From positions 620,001-684,000 of the forward strand of contig JANQSJ010000011.1 of NCBI GenBank assembly GCA_028284065.1: a DNA stretch of 64,000 nt. Reading direction: 5' to 3'. Positions 44,524 to 53,524 of the stretch are shown one piece after another. Source of the DNA: Parvularculaceae bacterium (GTDB lineage: Bacteria; Pseudomonadota; Alphaproteobacteria; Caulobacterales; Parvularculaceae). A program made the translations under genes and the position numbers. Positions within the stretch are counted from its first letter, which is position 1, and each line of letters opens with the position of its first letter. The notes beneath the pieces were generated by a model. That model ran no database searches and was not told the DNA's origin. It saw only the letters and a program-made list of their open reading frames with translations.

Positions 44524-46254
44524 ATGGCGATAAATCCCATCAAACGCGACATCATCCGAAACGCGCTCGCGACCGTCGCGGATAATATGATCGTTACGGT
44601 CGTCCAGACGGCGCGGTCGCCCATCGTCAAGAACAAGCTTGATTTTTCGACGGCTATCTGCACCGCGGAGGGGGATCTGGCGGGTCAGGGACTCGCCTTG
44701 CCCGCCCATCTCGGCGCGATCATGCCTCCGCTGAAAGCAGTGATCGAAGACTTTCGCGGCGACATCAATCCTGGCGACGTATTTATAAACAACGACCCAT
44801 ATCGCGGCGGCAGCCACCTCATCGACATTTTCATGTTCCAGCCAGTCTTCGAGGGAGATGACTTAATCGCCTTCGCTTCCATAATCATTCATCATACGGA
44901 CATCGGCGGACGCGTCGCTGGCGGCCAGGCCTCTGACAATTCCGAAATCTACCAGGAAGGTCTCCGGATCCCGCCCCTGAAAATTGTGGCGGCGGGGAAG
45001 AACAACGAAACGGTCTTCAAGATCATCGAGGCCAACGTGCGCATGCCTCAACGGGTAATCGGCGACGTCCTTGCGCAACTGGCGTCGCTCCGCCTTGCGG
45101 AGAAAGAAATGCAAAAGCTCATCGCGGAGCATGGCGGCGAAGAGCTCACGGCCTACATGGCGGACTTGATCGACCACACGGAAAAGCTGACCCGCGCGGC
45201 GATCGCCAAACTCCCCGACGGCGTCGCGGAATTCGAAGACGTCATTGACGATGACGGCGTAAGCGACGATCCCATAAACATAAAGTGCAAGTTGACCATT
45301 GATGGCGACGAAGTCACGGCGGATTTCACCGGGACGTCACCGCAGACAAAATCCTCAATCAATCCAAATGTCGAGTTTACGCAATCCTGCGTCTACGCCG
45401 CTGTTCGAACGGTGCTTGACCCTCTGCATCCGAATAATTTTGGGTTCCACAAGCCGATTAACATCGTGACTGAGCCTGGTTCATTCGTACACCCTGTCTT
45501 TCCGGCCGCATTCGCGGCGCGGGGCCTCGCTTCGCACCGCGTGCGCCAGGTCGTGCTCGGCGCAATGGCAAAGCTGATGCCGGAGCGCATGCCGGCCTGC
45601 TATGGCGGTTCGGAATGCATGGTGGGTTTCTACGGAAAGGACGCGGACGGAAACATGTTTCTGTGCAATGAAGGCCAGAACACGACGAGCCTCGGGGGCG
45701 GTCCGTTCGGCGACGGTCAGGACGGCGCTGCGTTCCCTCTCTCGAATGTCGCAAATACGCCGATCGAACTGCTTGAAGCGGAGAACCCGCTACTCGTCGA
45801 GGAATACGGATTTTTGCCAGACACCGGCGGACCGGGGCGACATCGCGGCGGCCTCGGCGTGGTGAAGCAATGGCGCGCGCTGGCCGATGACACGAGCGTG
45901 CAGCTTCGCTCCGATCGCTACAAGAGTCCGCCCTGGGGCCTTTGGGGCGGCCTCGCAGGCGCGCCCGGAAGAGTGACCGTCAAGAGACGCAATGGCGACA
46001 GCTTTTCGCCGCCATCCAAGGGGCGCTTTCGTGTGGACAAGGACGATGTCGTCCGCGCCGAAATGCCAGGAGCCGGCGGTTTTGAACCGGCGTTCGACCG
46101 CGCGCCGGCGGCCGTTTTGGACGATGTCGTTCAGGAAAAAATGTCAGTCGAGCACGCCCGCGCCGCCTATGGCGTCGTGATCGATCCGGAAACGCAAAGC
46201 ATCGACGAAGCCGCCACCGCTGACCTCAGAGCGGCAAGCGCTCGCTCTGCTTGA
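44524..46254 (+). CDS. hyuB: Hydantoinase/oxoprolinase subunit B (HyuB)
   Basis: This is the 576-aa partner of HyuA. Family hallmarks include PIKRDIIRNALATVADNM at the N terminus, DPYRGGSHLIDIF (metal/active-site region) and a Gly-rich LPDTGGPGRHRGGLGVV. It lies 33 bp after hyuA and ends convergently, 16 bp from the PxpA gene. The A/B pair would hydrolyse a lactam or imide ring at the expense of ATP in the cytoplasm. Confidence 0.92.
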   Translation: MAINPIKRDIIRNALATVADNMIVTVVQTARSPIVKNKLDFSTAICTAEGDLAGQGLALPAHLGAIMPPLKAVIEDFRGDINPGDVFINNDPYRGGSHLIDIFMFQPVFEGDDLIAFASIIIHHTDIGGRVAGGQASDNSEIYQEGLRIPPLKIVAAGKNNETVFKIIEANVRMPQRVIGDVLAQLASLRLAEKEMQKLIAEHGGEELTAYMADLIDHTEKLTRAAIAKLPDGVAEFEDVIDDDGVSDDPINIKCKLTIDGDEVTADFTGTSPQTKSSINPNVEFTQSCVYAAVRTVLDPLHPNNFGFHKPINIVTEPGSFVHPVFPAAFAARGLASHRVRQVVLGAMAKLMPERMPACYGGSECMVGFYGKDADGNMFLCNEGQNTTSLGGGPFGDGQDGAAFPLSNVANTPIELLEAENPLLVEEYGFLPDTGGPGRHRGGLGVVKQWRALADDTSVQLRSDRYKSPPWGLWGGLAGAPGRVTVKRRNGDSFSPPSKGRFRVDKDDVVRAEMPGAGGFEPAFDRAPAAVLDDVVQEKMSVEHARAAYGVVIDPETQSIDEAATADLRAASARSA

Positions 46255-46270
46255 GTCGACCACCGCGGCG

Positions 46271-47077
46271 TCACGGCCGATCGCGGACCGCAATCCGAAT
46301 GCCGGCTGCTTCAAGCCCGTTCCGCAGCGCCCGGACCGTTTCGACGTCTCGGGGACCTTCGACATGAACGCACGCGGTGTCGGCGGGCAACGGAATTCTA
46401 ACGCCGTCTGATGCGTTCACCGCCTGCTCGCGCGCAAATTTGATCAATTGGCGGACGACCTCATCCCCGTCCTCAATGAGGCCGCCCGGTTTCGTCCGCG
46501 TGCGCGGCATGCCGTCTGGGTCATAAACACGCCCTGCGAACACATCCGCCGCCAGACGCAGGCCTTCGGCGCGGGCAGCGGGAATGAGCTCGCCAAAAGC
46601 GTACAACACCAGCGAACGGTCGAAATCGGCGACCGCCCGGGCAATCGCCTCCGCGAGATCCCGCCGCCTGCCCGCAAGCCATCCCAAAGCGCCATGGGGC
46701 TTCACATGGCGCATGCGCGCGCCCTCAGCTTGCGCCACCCCGGCGACAGCGCTGATCTGGTAGAGGATCGCGTCCTCCAGCGCCTGTCGCGGCATCGCGA
46801 CTTCGTAGAGCCCGAAATTGAACCGATCCGGATAGGAAGGATGAGCGCCAATGGACACGTTGTTCTTGATGGCGAGGCGAATGGCCGAACGGATCGTCGT
46901 CGGATCGCCGCCGTGGAATCCACATCCGATGTTTGCGGACGAAATCAACGGCATGACGCCTTCATCATCGCCGACGCGGTGAACGCCAAGCGATTCCCCG
47001 AGATCGCAGTTGAGGTCGAGCGCGCCCCCTTCCTCGCGGTCGCCCCGCGGGGCGTCGATGTCGTCCCGCCCCGTCAC
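46271..47077 (-). CDS. pxpA: LamB/YcsF family protein, PxpA-like 5-oxoprolinase subunit
   Basis: This 268-aa protein carries the family start LDLNCDLGES (residues 22-31), the HGGDP motif and RMRHVKPHGALG. PxpA forms 5-oxoprolinase with PxpB and PxpC; neither partner is encoded in this window. A HyuA/HyuB pair, itself of the oxoprolinase family, lies next to it, so they may act together or on related ring compounds. The start is GTG 47077, overlapping the SDR gene stop by 4 nt (GTGA). Confidence 0.87.
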   Translation of the reverse strand: MTGRDDIDAPRGDREEGGALDLNCDLGESLGVHRVGDDEGVMPLISSANIGCGFHGGDPTTIRSAIRLAIKNNVSIGAHPSYPDRFNFGLYEVAMPRQALEDAILYQISAVAGVAQAEGARMRHVKPHGALGWLAGRRRDLAEAIARAVADFDRSLVLYAFGELIPAARAEGLRLAADVFAGRVYDPDGMPRTRTKPGGLIEDGDEVVRQLIKFAREQAVNASDGVRIPLPADTACVHVEGPRDVETVRALRNGLEAAGIRIAVRDRP

Positions 47078-47829
47078 AGGCGCACAATGCCCCCATCGAC
47101 GCTGATGGTCTGGCCATTGACGCTCGCGGCCGCATCGGAGGCGAGAAAAGCGACTGTTTCGGCCACCTCTTGCGGCGCGATCTTTGCGCCGGTTGGGATC
47201 GACGCGACAAGCCGCGCTTCGTACTCGGACAGTTCAATGCCCTGAAGCGCGCTCTGCTCCTCCAGCACGCCCTGCAACATCGGCGTATCGAGCGGCCCCG
47301 GGCACACGGCGTTGACAGTGATGCCTGACGGCGCAAGGTCGAGCGCCAGGCCCTTGGTCAGGCCAAGGAGACCCGCTTTCGCCGCGCAATAATGGGCGTG
47401 ATTTTTGACGCCGACGCGCCCCGCCGTGGAGCCGATATTAATGATTCGGCCGCCGCCGCCGCGCGCCAGCATGTGGCGCGCCGCCTCGCGCGCGCACAGG
47501 AAAGCGCCCTTTAGATTGACGTCAATCATCTCGTCCCATGCGTCGGACGACATGCTGTCAATCGGCGCAATTTTCACAAGTCCTGCATTATTGATGAGGA
47601 CGTCCACGCGTCCGAAGGTTGCGATGACCTTCTGCACCGCTTCGACGACCTCAGGCTCATCCGTGACGTTCATTCTTGTGTAGAAAGTCAAGATGGCGGC
47701 GTCTTCGCTCGAGGACTCCGCCAGATCACCTCCCGCAACGACGTCGCCGCGCCGCAGGAAGGCGTCGGCAAGCGCGCGGCCGAGTCCCCCCAGCGCGCCG
47801 GTAATCAGTATCACTCGTTCCGCCATCAA
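47074..47829 (-). CDS. Short-chain dehydrogenase/reductase (SDR)
   Basis: This classical SDR of 251 aa has a nucleotide-binding TGALGGLGRALADAF motif, an NNAG motif (INNAGLVKI), catalytic Ser in NIGSTAGRVG, and the YCAAK (YxxxK) active site. An Asp in the GDLAE segment suggests a preference for NAD. It probably oxidises an alcohol intermediate of the island's pathway. It is divergent from the lacI-type gene, and the second operator lies in the 105 bp between them. Confidence 0.93.
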   Translation of the reverse strand: MMAERVILITGALGGLGRALADAFLRRGDVVAGGDLAESSSEDAAILTFYTRMNVTDEPEVVEAVQKVIATFGRVDVLINNAGLVKIAPIDSMSSDAWDEMIDVNLKGAFLCAREAARHMLARGGGGRIINIGSTAGRVGVKNHAHYCAAKAGLLGLTKGLALDLAPSGITVNAVCPGPLDTPMLQGVLEEQSALQGIELSEYEARLVASIPTGAKIAPQEVAETVAFLASDAAASVNGQTISVDGGIVRL

Positions 47830-47899
47830 CCGCCTTTCTTGAGTCGTTTTTTGAGTCGTTGCGGAAAAGGCGATGGCTTTCGCTATCGCTTTGAGCCAT

Positions 47900-47917
47900 T
47901 ATGGTAGCGCTATCAGC
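47900..47917. promoter_or_regulatory. Second probable LacI-family operator
   Basis: TATGGTAGCGCTATCAGC matches the perfect palindrome at 40211 in 15 of 18 positions, including the central TAGCGCTA. It is 17 bp before the lacI-type start codon and between it and the divergent SDR gene, suggesting autoregulation plus control of the SDR-pxpA unit. Confidence 0.7.
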
Positions 47918-47934
47918 TGCAAAGATACATACCG

Positions 47935-49002
47935 ATGCCCAAATTAGGGAAATCCACGGAACAAAAGGCCGAATCCCAGCGGGCGAGCCGTCGCGGCCGC
48001 TCGCAACGCGTCAGGATTGAGGATATCGCCCGGGACGCGGGCGTCGGCGTGATGACTGTGTCGCGGGCGATCAACAATCCGTCCTCCGTTTCAAAGGAGA
48101 AACTCAAGAAGATTCGCGCCGTCATCGCAAAGACCGGATACGTGCCGAATATGGTCGCCGGCAGCCTCGCGTCCAACAGAAGCAAGATCATTGCGGTCCT
48201 CAACCCGACGATGCGGACGTCCGTCTTCTACGACATGATCCAGGGAATGTGGGACGTTCTGGATAGCGAGGGCTACCAGGTTCTATTGGGCAGTACTGAT
48301 TATTCCAAGGAGCGCGAGGAAAAGCTCATAAGAACATTCCTGAGCCGGCAAGCCGACGGCCTTGTCCTAATTGGCGCGGAACACTCCGAAGGCGCGCGGG
48401 ACTTTCTTGCGACCAATGACACGGCTGTCGTTGAGACATTTGATCTGCCGAGCGAACCTATCGACATGGTCGTCGGCTTCTCGGCCCTCGACGCGGCTGA
48501 AACGCTCGGACGACGCGCAGCGGAATGGGGGTATCGCTCCGTTACGATCATCAGCGCCCCGAAAACCACCGACAACCGAACGGAGCGGCGCGTCACCGGC
48601 TTCAAGAAGGGCCTTGCGACCCACGGCGTCAAGGTCGGCGCGCGCCACGTGCTCATGACCAAGGAGCTGTCCGTTAGCGCAGGCGCGGCGGCGATGGAGC
48701 GCGTGATCGCTCAGACGCCGGATGTCGATCTGGTGATGTGCACCAACGACATGCTGGCGGTCGGCGCCGTCTTGACCTGTCAACGCAATGGCTGGTCGGT
48801 GCCCGAACGCGTCGCCATCACCGGTTTCGGCGACATTGAAATGGCGCGCGTCCTGAGCCCCAGCCTGTCGACCGTCCGCATCAAGGGTGAAGAGATCGGC
48901 CGCGAGTCGGCAAAGTTGCTGCTCCAGCGGCTAAGCGGCGGCGAGAAGCGCACAACGGTCATGGACGTCGGCTTTGAAATCCTGAGAAGGGAAAGCGCGT
49001 GA
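47935..49002 (+). CDS. LacI-family transcriptional regulator
   Basis: This 355-aa repressor has a helix-turn-helix near residues 28-50 (IEDIARDAGVGVMTVSRAI), a hinge helix (SLASNRSK) and a periplasmic-binding-like effector domain to the end. It probably senses a metabolite of the island's pathway and releases the TATGGTAGCGCTACCATA operator. It has a basic, Arg-rich N-terminal extension of about 25 residues. The stop overlaps the GTG start of the peptide transporter gene by 4 nt, so regulator and transporter are made together. Confidence 0.94.
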   Translation: MPKLGKSTEQKAESQRASRRGRSQRVRIEDIARDAGVGVMTVSRAINNPSSVSKEKLKKIRAVIAKTGYVPNMVAGSLASNRSKIIAVLNPTMRTSVFYDMIQGMWDVLDSEGYQVLLGSTDYSKEREEKLIRTFLSRQADGLVLIGAEHSEGARDFLATNDTAVVETFDLPSEPIDMVVGFSALDAAETLGRRAAEWGYRSVTIISAPKTTDNRTERRVTGFKKGLATHGVKVGARHVLMTKELSVSAGAAAMERVIAQTPDVDLVMCTNDMLAVGAVLTCQRNGWSVPERVAITGFGDIEMARVLSPSLSTVRIKGEEIGRESAKLLLQRLSGGEKRTTVMDVGFEILRRESA

Positions 49003-50486
49003 CGACGGCCGACGCTAAATCCGCCGGCGGCCTTTTGCGCGGGCAGCATCCCGGCCTCCTCGTCATGTCGATGACGGAGATTTGGGAACGGATGGCCTAT
49101 TACGGCATGCGCGCCATCCTTGTTCTGTACCTCGTTGACACGGACCAAGGCTTTTCTCTGGATAAGGACTATGCTGCGGCGATGTTTGGCCTGTTTCTGT
49201 CCATGGCCTATATGACATCGCTGCTTGGCGGATGGATCGGCGACCGGGTTTTAGGCGCGACGTCCGCCATCATTCTCGGCGCCGTCTTCCTGATGCTCGG
49301 GAACTTTACGCTCGCCCTCGCGCCGGAGCTCAATCTCTTTTATCTCGGTCTTTTCTTCATTGTAATCGGTATCAGCCTCCTGAAACCGAACATCAGCGCC
49401 GTGATCTCATTTCTGTACCCTGAGGGGGGCGCACGGCGCGATCACGCATTTTACATTTTCTATCTCGCCATTAATCTCGGCGCCCTATTTGGCCCCTTTG
49501 TGACCGCAGGCGTCTCAAGCGTCTACGGTTATCGCGCCGGATTAGCGTGCGCCGGCTTCGGCATGGTTCTTGGAATCGCGCAGCTCATCTTCGCCTTGCA
49601 GCGCGGCGCGATCTCGTTGCGCCTCGGCCAACCGGAAACGCGCCGTCCCCTGTCCTTTCTGGAGCGAGCTGTTATCGGCGGAACGGCGATCGCCGTCGTC
49701 GCCGTCGCGGCGGCGATCGTCTTTGGCGACATACGTCTCGACATCAACAGTGTGATCGATCTCGTCAGCATCTTCCTCCTGTTTCTCGCGGTGGGGTATT
49801 TTGGTTTCTTGTTCTTCATCGGAGACCTGACATCCGACGAGAAAAAGAACGTTGGCGGATTATTGATCCTTTTCTTCGGCGCGGTGCTTTTCTACCTTGG
49901 CTTGTCCCAGCCCGGGTCCTCGTTCAATCTCTTCACGCTGGAATATACGAACCGCGTCGTCCGCGGCTATGAGATACCGACAGGCTGGTTTCAGGCGATT
50001 AATCCGGCGTTCACGCTTCTTCTGACGCCGCTCTTCGCGAAGCTCTGGCTCGATCTCGCGGCGAAGGACGCCAATCCGCCGGTCGCCGGCAAGTTCGCCA
50101 TTGCGATCGCGTGTACGGCGGCGGCGTTCGCCTCAATTGGCGTCGCCGCTCTTCTGGTGACGGAAGGGCGCCTCGCATCGCCGCTATGGCTTGTCCTGAC
50201 ATATTTCGCTCAGACATGCGCTGAAATCATCCTTATTCCAATCGGCCTTAGTTTCGTCACGAAGCTGATGCCCGACCGATACGTGGGTCAGGGGATGGGG
50301 ATTTGGTTTCTGTCGGTATCAATTGGATATCTGCTTGGCGGACGGTACGCCGGGGCGTTTGATTATTCCGACACGACGGCGATGGGGGTTCAGTTTCTGA
50401 CACTCGCCACGGCGTTCGGCGTCGCCGCAGTGTTGCTTGCCGTCCTAATCCGGCCTGCGCGCCCGCTCTTCGCCCGCGTCGAATGA
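48999..50486 (+). CDS. POT/PTR2 family peptide:proton symporter
   Basis: This 495-aa inner-membrane transporter has 12-14 helices. The family motif ExxERxxYYG is visible as EIWERMAYYGMR in TM1, and the PTR2 signature FYIFYLAINLGALFGPF is intact. Relatives import di- and tripeptides or peptide-like compounds. GTG 48999 overlaps the lacI-type stop. Its position, directly coupled to the regulator, is the best hint that the island's inducer or nutrient is peptide-like. Confidence 0.93.
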   Translation: MTTADAKSAGGLLRGQHPGLLVMSMTEIWERMAYYGMRAILVLYLVDTDQGFSLDKDYAAAMFGLFLSMAYMTSLLGGWIGDRVLGATSAIILGAVFLMLGNFTLALAPELNLFYLGLFFIVIGISLLKPNISAVISFLYPEGGARRDHAFYIFYLAINLGALFGPFVTAGVSSVYGYRAGLACAGFGMVLGIAQLIFALQRGAISLRLGQPETRRPLSFLERAVIGGTAIAVVAVAAAIVFGDIRLDINSVIDLVSIFLLFLAVGYFGFLFFIGDLTSDEKKNVGGLLILFFGAVLFYLGLSQPGSSFNLFTLEYTNRVVRGYEIPTGWFQAINPAFTLLLTPLFAKLWLDLAAKDANPPVAGKFAIAIACTAAAFASIGVAALLVTEGRLASPLWLVLTYFAQTCAEIILIPIGLSFVTKLMPDRYVGQGMGIWFLSVSIGYLLGGRYAGAFDYSDTTAMGVQFLTLATAFGVAAVLLAVLIRPARPLFARVE

Positions 50487-50511
50487 AGCCGCTTCAAGAG
50501 AAATCCGAAAG

Positions 50512-51414
50512 ATGACCAAACGCAAGACCATCATTACGTGCGCAGTGACCGGCGCCGCGGACACAATGGCGAAAAACCCCGCCGTACCTGTCACGCCGGA
50601 AGAGATTGCGACATCCTGCATCGAAGCCGCCGAAGCGGGCGCGGCGATCGTTCATATTCATGTGCGCGATCCGGAAACAGCCGCGCCCAGCACGGACCTG
50701 GACCTTTATCGAGACGTCGTGGAGCGCATCAAGACGTCTCGCTGCGACGTTCTTATCAACCTCACCACCGGCTACGGACAACGCATTCATCTGCAGAATG
50801 ACCAAATCCGCGAGATGGGCCCAAAAACGAACCTCATGCCGGCGGAAGACCGGATCGCCCATATTCGCGCGCTGTCGCCGGACATTTGTAGCCTTGATGT
50901 GGCGACAATGAACTCGGGCGGCGCATTCGGCGACACGGTCATGGTCAACGCGCCGCATCAGTTGACTCTCATGGCGACCGGCATGCGCGATGCGGGGACA
51001 AAGCCGGAACTCGAAGTCTTCGACGTCGGACATGTTCGCCTCGCGGTCGATATGATCGAAAGAGGCGTCGTGGCGAGACCGCCGTTTTTCCAGCTCGCAT
51101 TAGGCGTTAAATGGGGCGCGCCCGCCGACGCCCAAACGATAGACTTCCTGCGTCGGCTGCTGCCTGAGGATGCGGAATGGGCGGCGTTCGGCATTTCGCG
51201 CGAGAGCCTTCCGACAGCGACATTGTCGTTCCTGATGGGCGGACATATGCGCGTCGGCCTGGAGGACAACCTCTATCTGGAGGCCGGCGCACTCGCCCCT
51301 TCGAATGCGGCGCTTGTCGAACAGGCCGTAAAGGTGGTGCTTCTGCATGGCCAGGACGTCGCCAGCCCGACAGAGGCGCGGTCGATTCTCGCCCTCGACG
51401 GCCCGACGCCCTGA
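50512..51414 (+). CDS. BKACE-family beta-keto acid cleavage enzyme, first copy (DUF849)
   Basis: This 300-aa Zn-dependent TIM-barrel enzyme is of the 3-keto-5-aminohexanoate cleavage family. The zinc motif is IVHIHVRDPETAAPSTD (HxH), with the family ending HMRVGLEDNLYL. BKACE proteins condense a beta-keto acid with acetyl-CoA to give acetoacetate and a CoA ester; known substrates include amino-hexanoate and dehydrocarnitine. Its paralogue is the next gene. It starts 25 bp after the POT gene. The substrate is unknown. Confidence 0.92.
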   Translation: MTKRKTIITCAVTGAADTMAKNPAVPVTPEEIATSCIEAAEAGAAIVHIHVRDPETAAPSTDLDLYRDVVERIKTSRCDVLINLTTGYGQRIHLQNDQIREMGPKTNLMPAEDRIAHIRALSPDICSLDVATMNSGGAFGDTVMVNAPHQLTLMATGMRDAGTKPELEVFDVGHVRLAVDMIERGVVARPPFFQLALGVKWGAPADAQTIDFLRRLLPEDAEWAAFGISRESLPTATLSFLMGGHMRVGLEDNLYLEAGALAPSNAALVEQAVKVVLLHGQDVASPTEARSILALDGPTP

Positions 51415-51464
51415 AAGGACGAGCGCGGCGTGTCGAGGGTTGCGCCTATTTGAGGAGATGTTTC

Positions 51465-52361
51465 ATGACGAGTCGCAAAGTTGTGCTCACCTGCGCCGTC
51501 GTCGGCGAAAACCAGTTCAATCGTGCGCACCCTGCGTTTCCGGTCACGCCACAGGAAATCGCCGAGGCGGCGTACGAAGCCGAGCAGGCTGGCGCTTCGG
51601 CGGTGCACCTGCATGTGCGCGACCCACGCACGGGGGACGGGAGTAGAGACCCTGACCTCTTCCTTGAGATGGCGACGTTGACGCGCGAGCGAGGCGTCAA
51701 GGCGATCATGAACATTACATGCGGCGGAGGGGCGACTTTCTGTCCTGATCCCAATGATGAAGCGCGCGCCGGTCCGGGTTCCGATATCGCGTCCCCGGAA
51801 GAACGCGTCCGGCATATCGAGATGTGCATGCCTGAAATGTGCTCTCTCGACGTCACGACGCAGAATCAAAGGGATGGCGATCAAGAGTATGTCTATCTGA
51901 ATACGGAGCGCACCCTGCGCCAGATGGCCAGGAGGTTTCTCGAACTCGGCGTCAAACCTGAGATCGAGGTCTTTGCGCCCGGCGACGTGCTTCTCGCGAA
52001 TGCGATGCTGGCCGAGGGATTGTTCGAGGCGCCGCCGAGTTATCAGTTCGTGATGGGCACGCGCTGGGGACTGCCTGCGACGCCAGAGGCGATGATCTTT
52101 ATGCGCAGTTTGGTTCCGGAGGGGGCGAACTGGGCCGCCTTCGGGATAGCGCGAATGCAGATGCCGATGGTGGCGCAAGCCGTGTTGCTGGGCGGTCACG
52201 TCCGCGTCGGCTTAGAAGACAATCTATATCTGAAGCGCGGCGAGTTCGCCAGCAATGGTCAACTTGTCGAGCGCGCACGGTCCATCATCGAATATCTCGG
52301 GCACGAAGTGGCGACCCCGGACGAAGCACGCGCCATTCTCTGCCTGAAACACTCCCGATAG
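51465..52361 (+). CDS. BKACE-family beta-keto acid cleavage enzyme, second copy (DUF849)
   Basis: This 298-aa paralogue of the preceding enzyme has zinc motif AVHLHVRDPRTGDGSRD and ending HVRVGLEDNLYL. The true start is ATG 51465, preceded by TGAGGAGATGTTTC; the longer ORF from 51177 just reads through the end of the first copy in another frame. Sequence divergence between the two copies is large, so they probably act on different substrates or as unlike subunits, not as a recent duplication. Confidence 0.92.
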   Translation: MTSRKVVLTCAVVGENQFNRAHPAFPVTPQEIAEAAYEAEQAGASAVHLHVRDPRTGDGSRDPDLFLEMATLTRERGVKAIMNITCGGGATFCPDPNDEARAGPGSDIASPEERVRHIEMCMPEMCSLDVTTQNQRDGDQEYVYLNTERTLRQMARRFLELGVKPEIEVFAPGDVLLANAMLAEGLFEAPPSYQFVMGTRWGLPATPEAMIFMRSLVPEGANWAAFGIARMQMPMVAQAVLLGGHVRVGLEDNLYLKRGEFASNGQLVERARSIIEYLGHEVATPDEARAILCLKHSR

Positions 52362-52374
52362 GGTCAAACACGCT

Positions 52375-53451
52375 ATGTCGCCTCGCACACGCTCTACGTC
52401 TAAGGACGACTTTTCTATTGGACTTATCGGCCTCGGCGGCGTCGCGGCGGCGCATCTGGACGCCTATGAAGGCCTTGAACATGTGTCGATAAGGTCTGTA
52501 TGCGATATAGATGAGGCACGCGCGGCGACCGTGGGGAAGAGGCTCGGCGCAAAAAGCTTTGCCGACGCAAGAGCGCTTCTGGAAGCCGGCGGCGTTGATT
52601 TGGCGCTGGTGTTGACGCCGGCGGCGACGCATCGCTCCATCGTGGAGAGCGCCGCATCCGCCGGCGTCCACGTCTTTTGCGAAAAGCCCCTCGCCATCAG
52701 CATTGAGGACGGGGAAGCAATGATTTCCGCTTGTCGGAACGCTTCGGTCAAGTTCTTTTACGGTGCCTCCTATCGTTTCCTGCCGGCGGTAATCACGGCG
52801 CGCGAATTAATCTCCGAAGGCGAAATCGGCGACGTATTGCTGATAAAGGAAGAGCTGATAGGCGGCGCCGGGCTTGATCAGTATTCACAGCTTTCGAACG
52901 CCCATTATCCTCACGGCGGACCGGGCGGCGCGGGCATGGGACTCGTCGACCATGGGATCCATCTTATTGACATCTTCCCATGGCTCATCGGATCTCAGAT
53001 CACGCGCATTTGGGGGCGCGGGCAAATCTCCGGGGCGCCGCCGACAACTGAATTCGTCGCAATGACGTTCGAAAATGGGGCCCACGGACACCTCCTCTAT
53101 AACGCGGCCACCTATTCCGACGCCTTGCCAGCCGGAGGCTTGTTCAGCGGCGGAAAAGGCTGGGCGATCGACGGATCTATCTCCGAGCGCGGCGTTTGGG
53201 ACGATGACCCCGGGAGCATTTCCGTCTTTGGCTCAAAAGGAGCCATCAGGGTTTATCATTACGCCAACAAACTGTTTCTGCGGAATGAACTTGGCATTCG
53301 GGAGCTTTCCGTCAGCGGACGCCCGCCTTTTGGTCATTTTGCGACTCAGCTGGAACAATGCATACGGTCGATCCGTCTTGATGATGATAACTATATCCAT
53401 GCGTCAGTCGGCTTGTCCGCTCTGAAGCAACTGATGAAGATCTATGCGTGA
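52375..53451 (+). CDS. Gfo/Idh/MocA family oxidoreductase
   Basis: This 358-aa NAD(P)-dependent dehydrogenase has Rossmann motif IGLIGLGGVAAAHLDAY at the N terminus, the EKPLAIS motif carrying the conserved catalytic-region Lys-Pro, and the C-terminal alpha/beta substrate domain with VDHGIHLIDIFPWL. The family usually oxidises sugars, inositols or amino-like compounds. It starts 13 bp after the second BKACE gene, in the same probable operon. The substrate is unknown. Confidence 0.93.
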   Translation: MSPRTRSTSKDDFSIGLIGLGGVAAAHLDAYEGLEHVSIRSVCDIDEARAATVGKRLGAKSFADARALLEAGGVDLALVLTPAATHRSIVESAASAGVHVFCEKPLAISIEDGEAMISACRNASVKFFYGASYRFLPAVITARELISEGEIGDVLLIKEELIGGAGLDQYSQLSNAHYPHGGPGGAGMGLVDHGIHLIDIFPWLIGSQITRIWGRGQISGAPPTTEFVAMTFENGAHGHLLYNAATYSDALPAGGLFSGGKGWAIDGSISERGVWDDDPGSISVFGSKGAIRVYHYANKLFLRNELGIRELSVSGRPPFGHFATQLEQCIRSIRLDDDNYIHASVGLSALKQLMKIYA

Positions 53452-53524
53452 ATCGCCTCGACGGCGACAGCTCAATCAGGAGATGCGCACTTCATAGCGC
53501 ATCCTAAAATCGTTAGTGGGGATC

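Noticed and set aside
51177-51464. N-terminal extension of the second BKACE gene
   Set aside because: It is the first copy's 3' end read in another frame; ATG 51465 with AGGAG is the true start.
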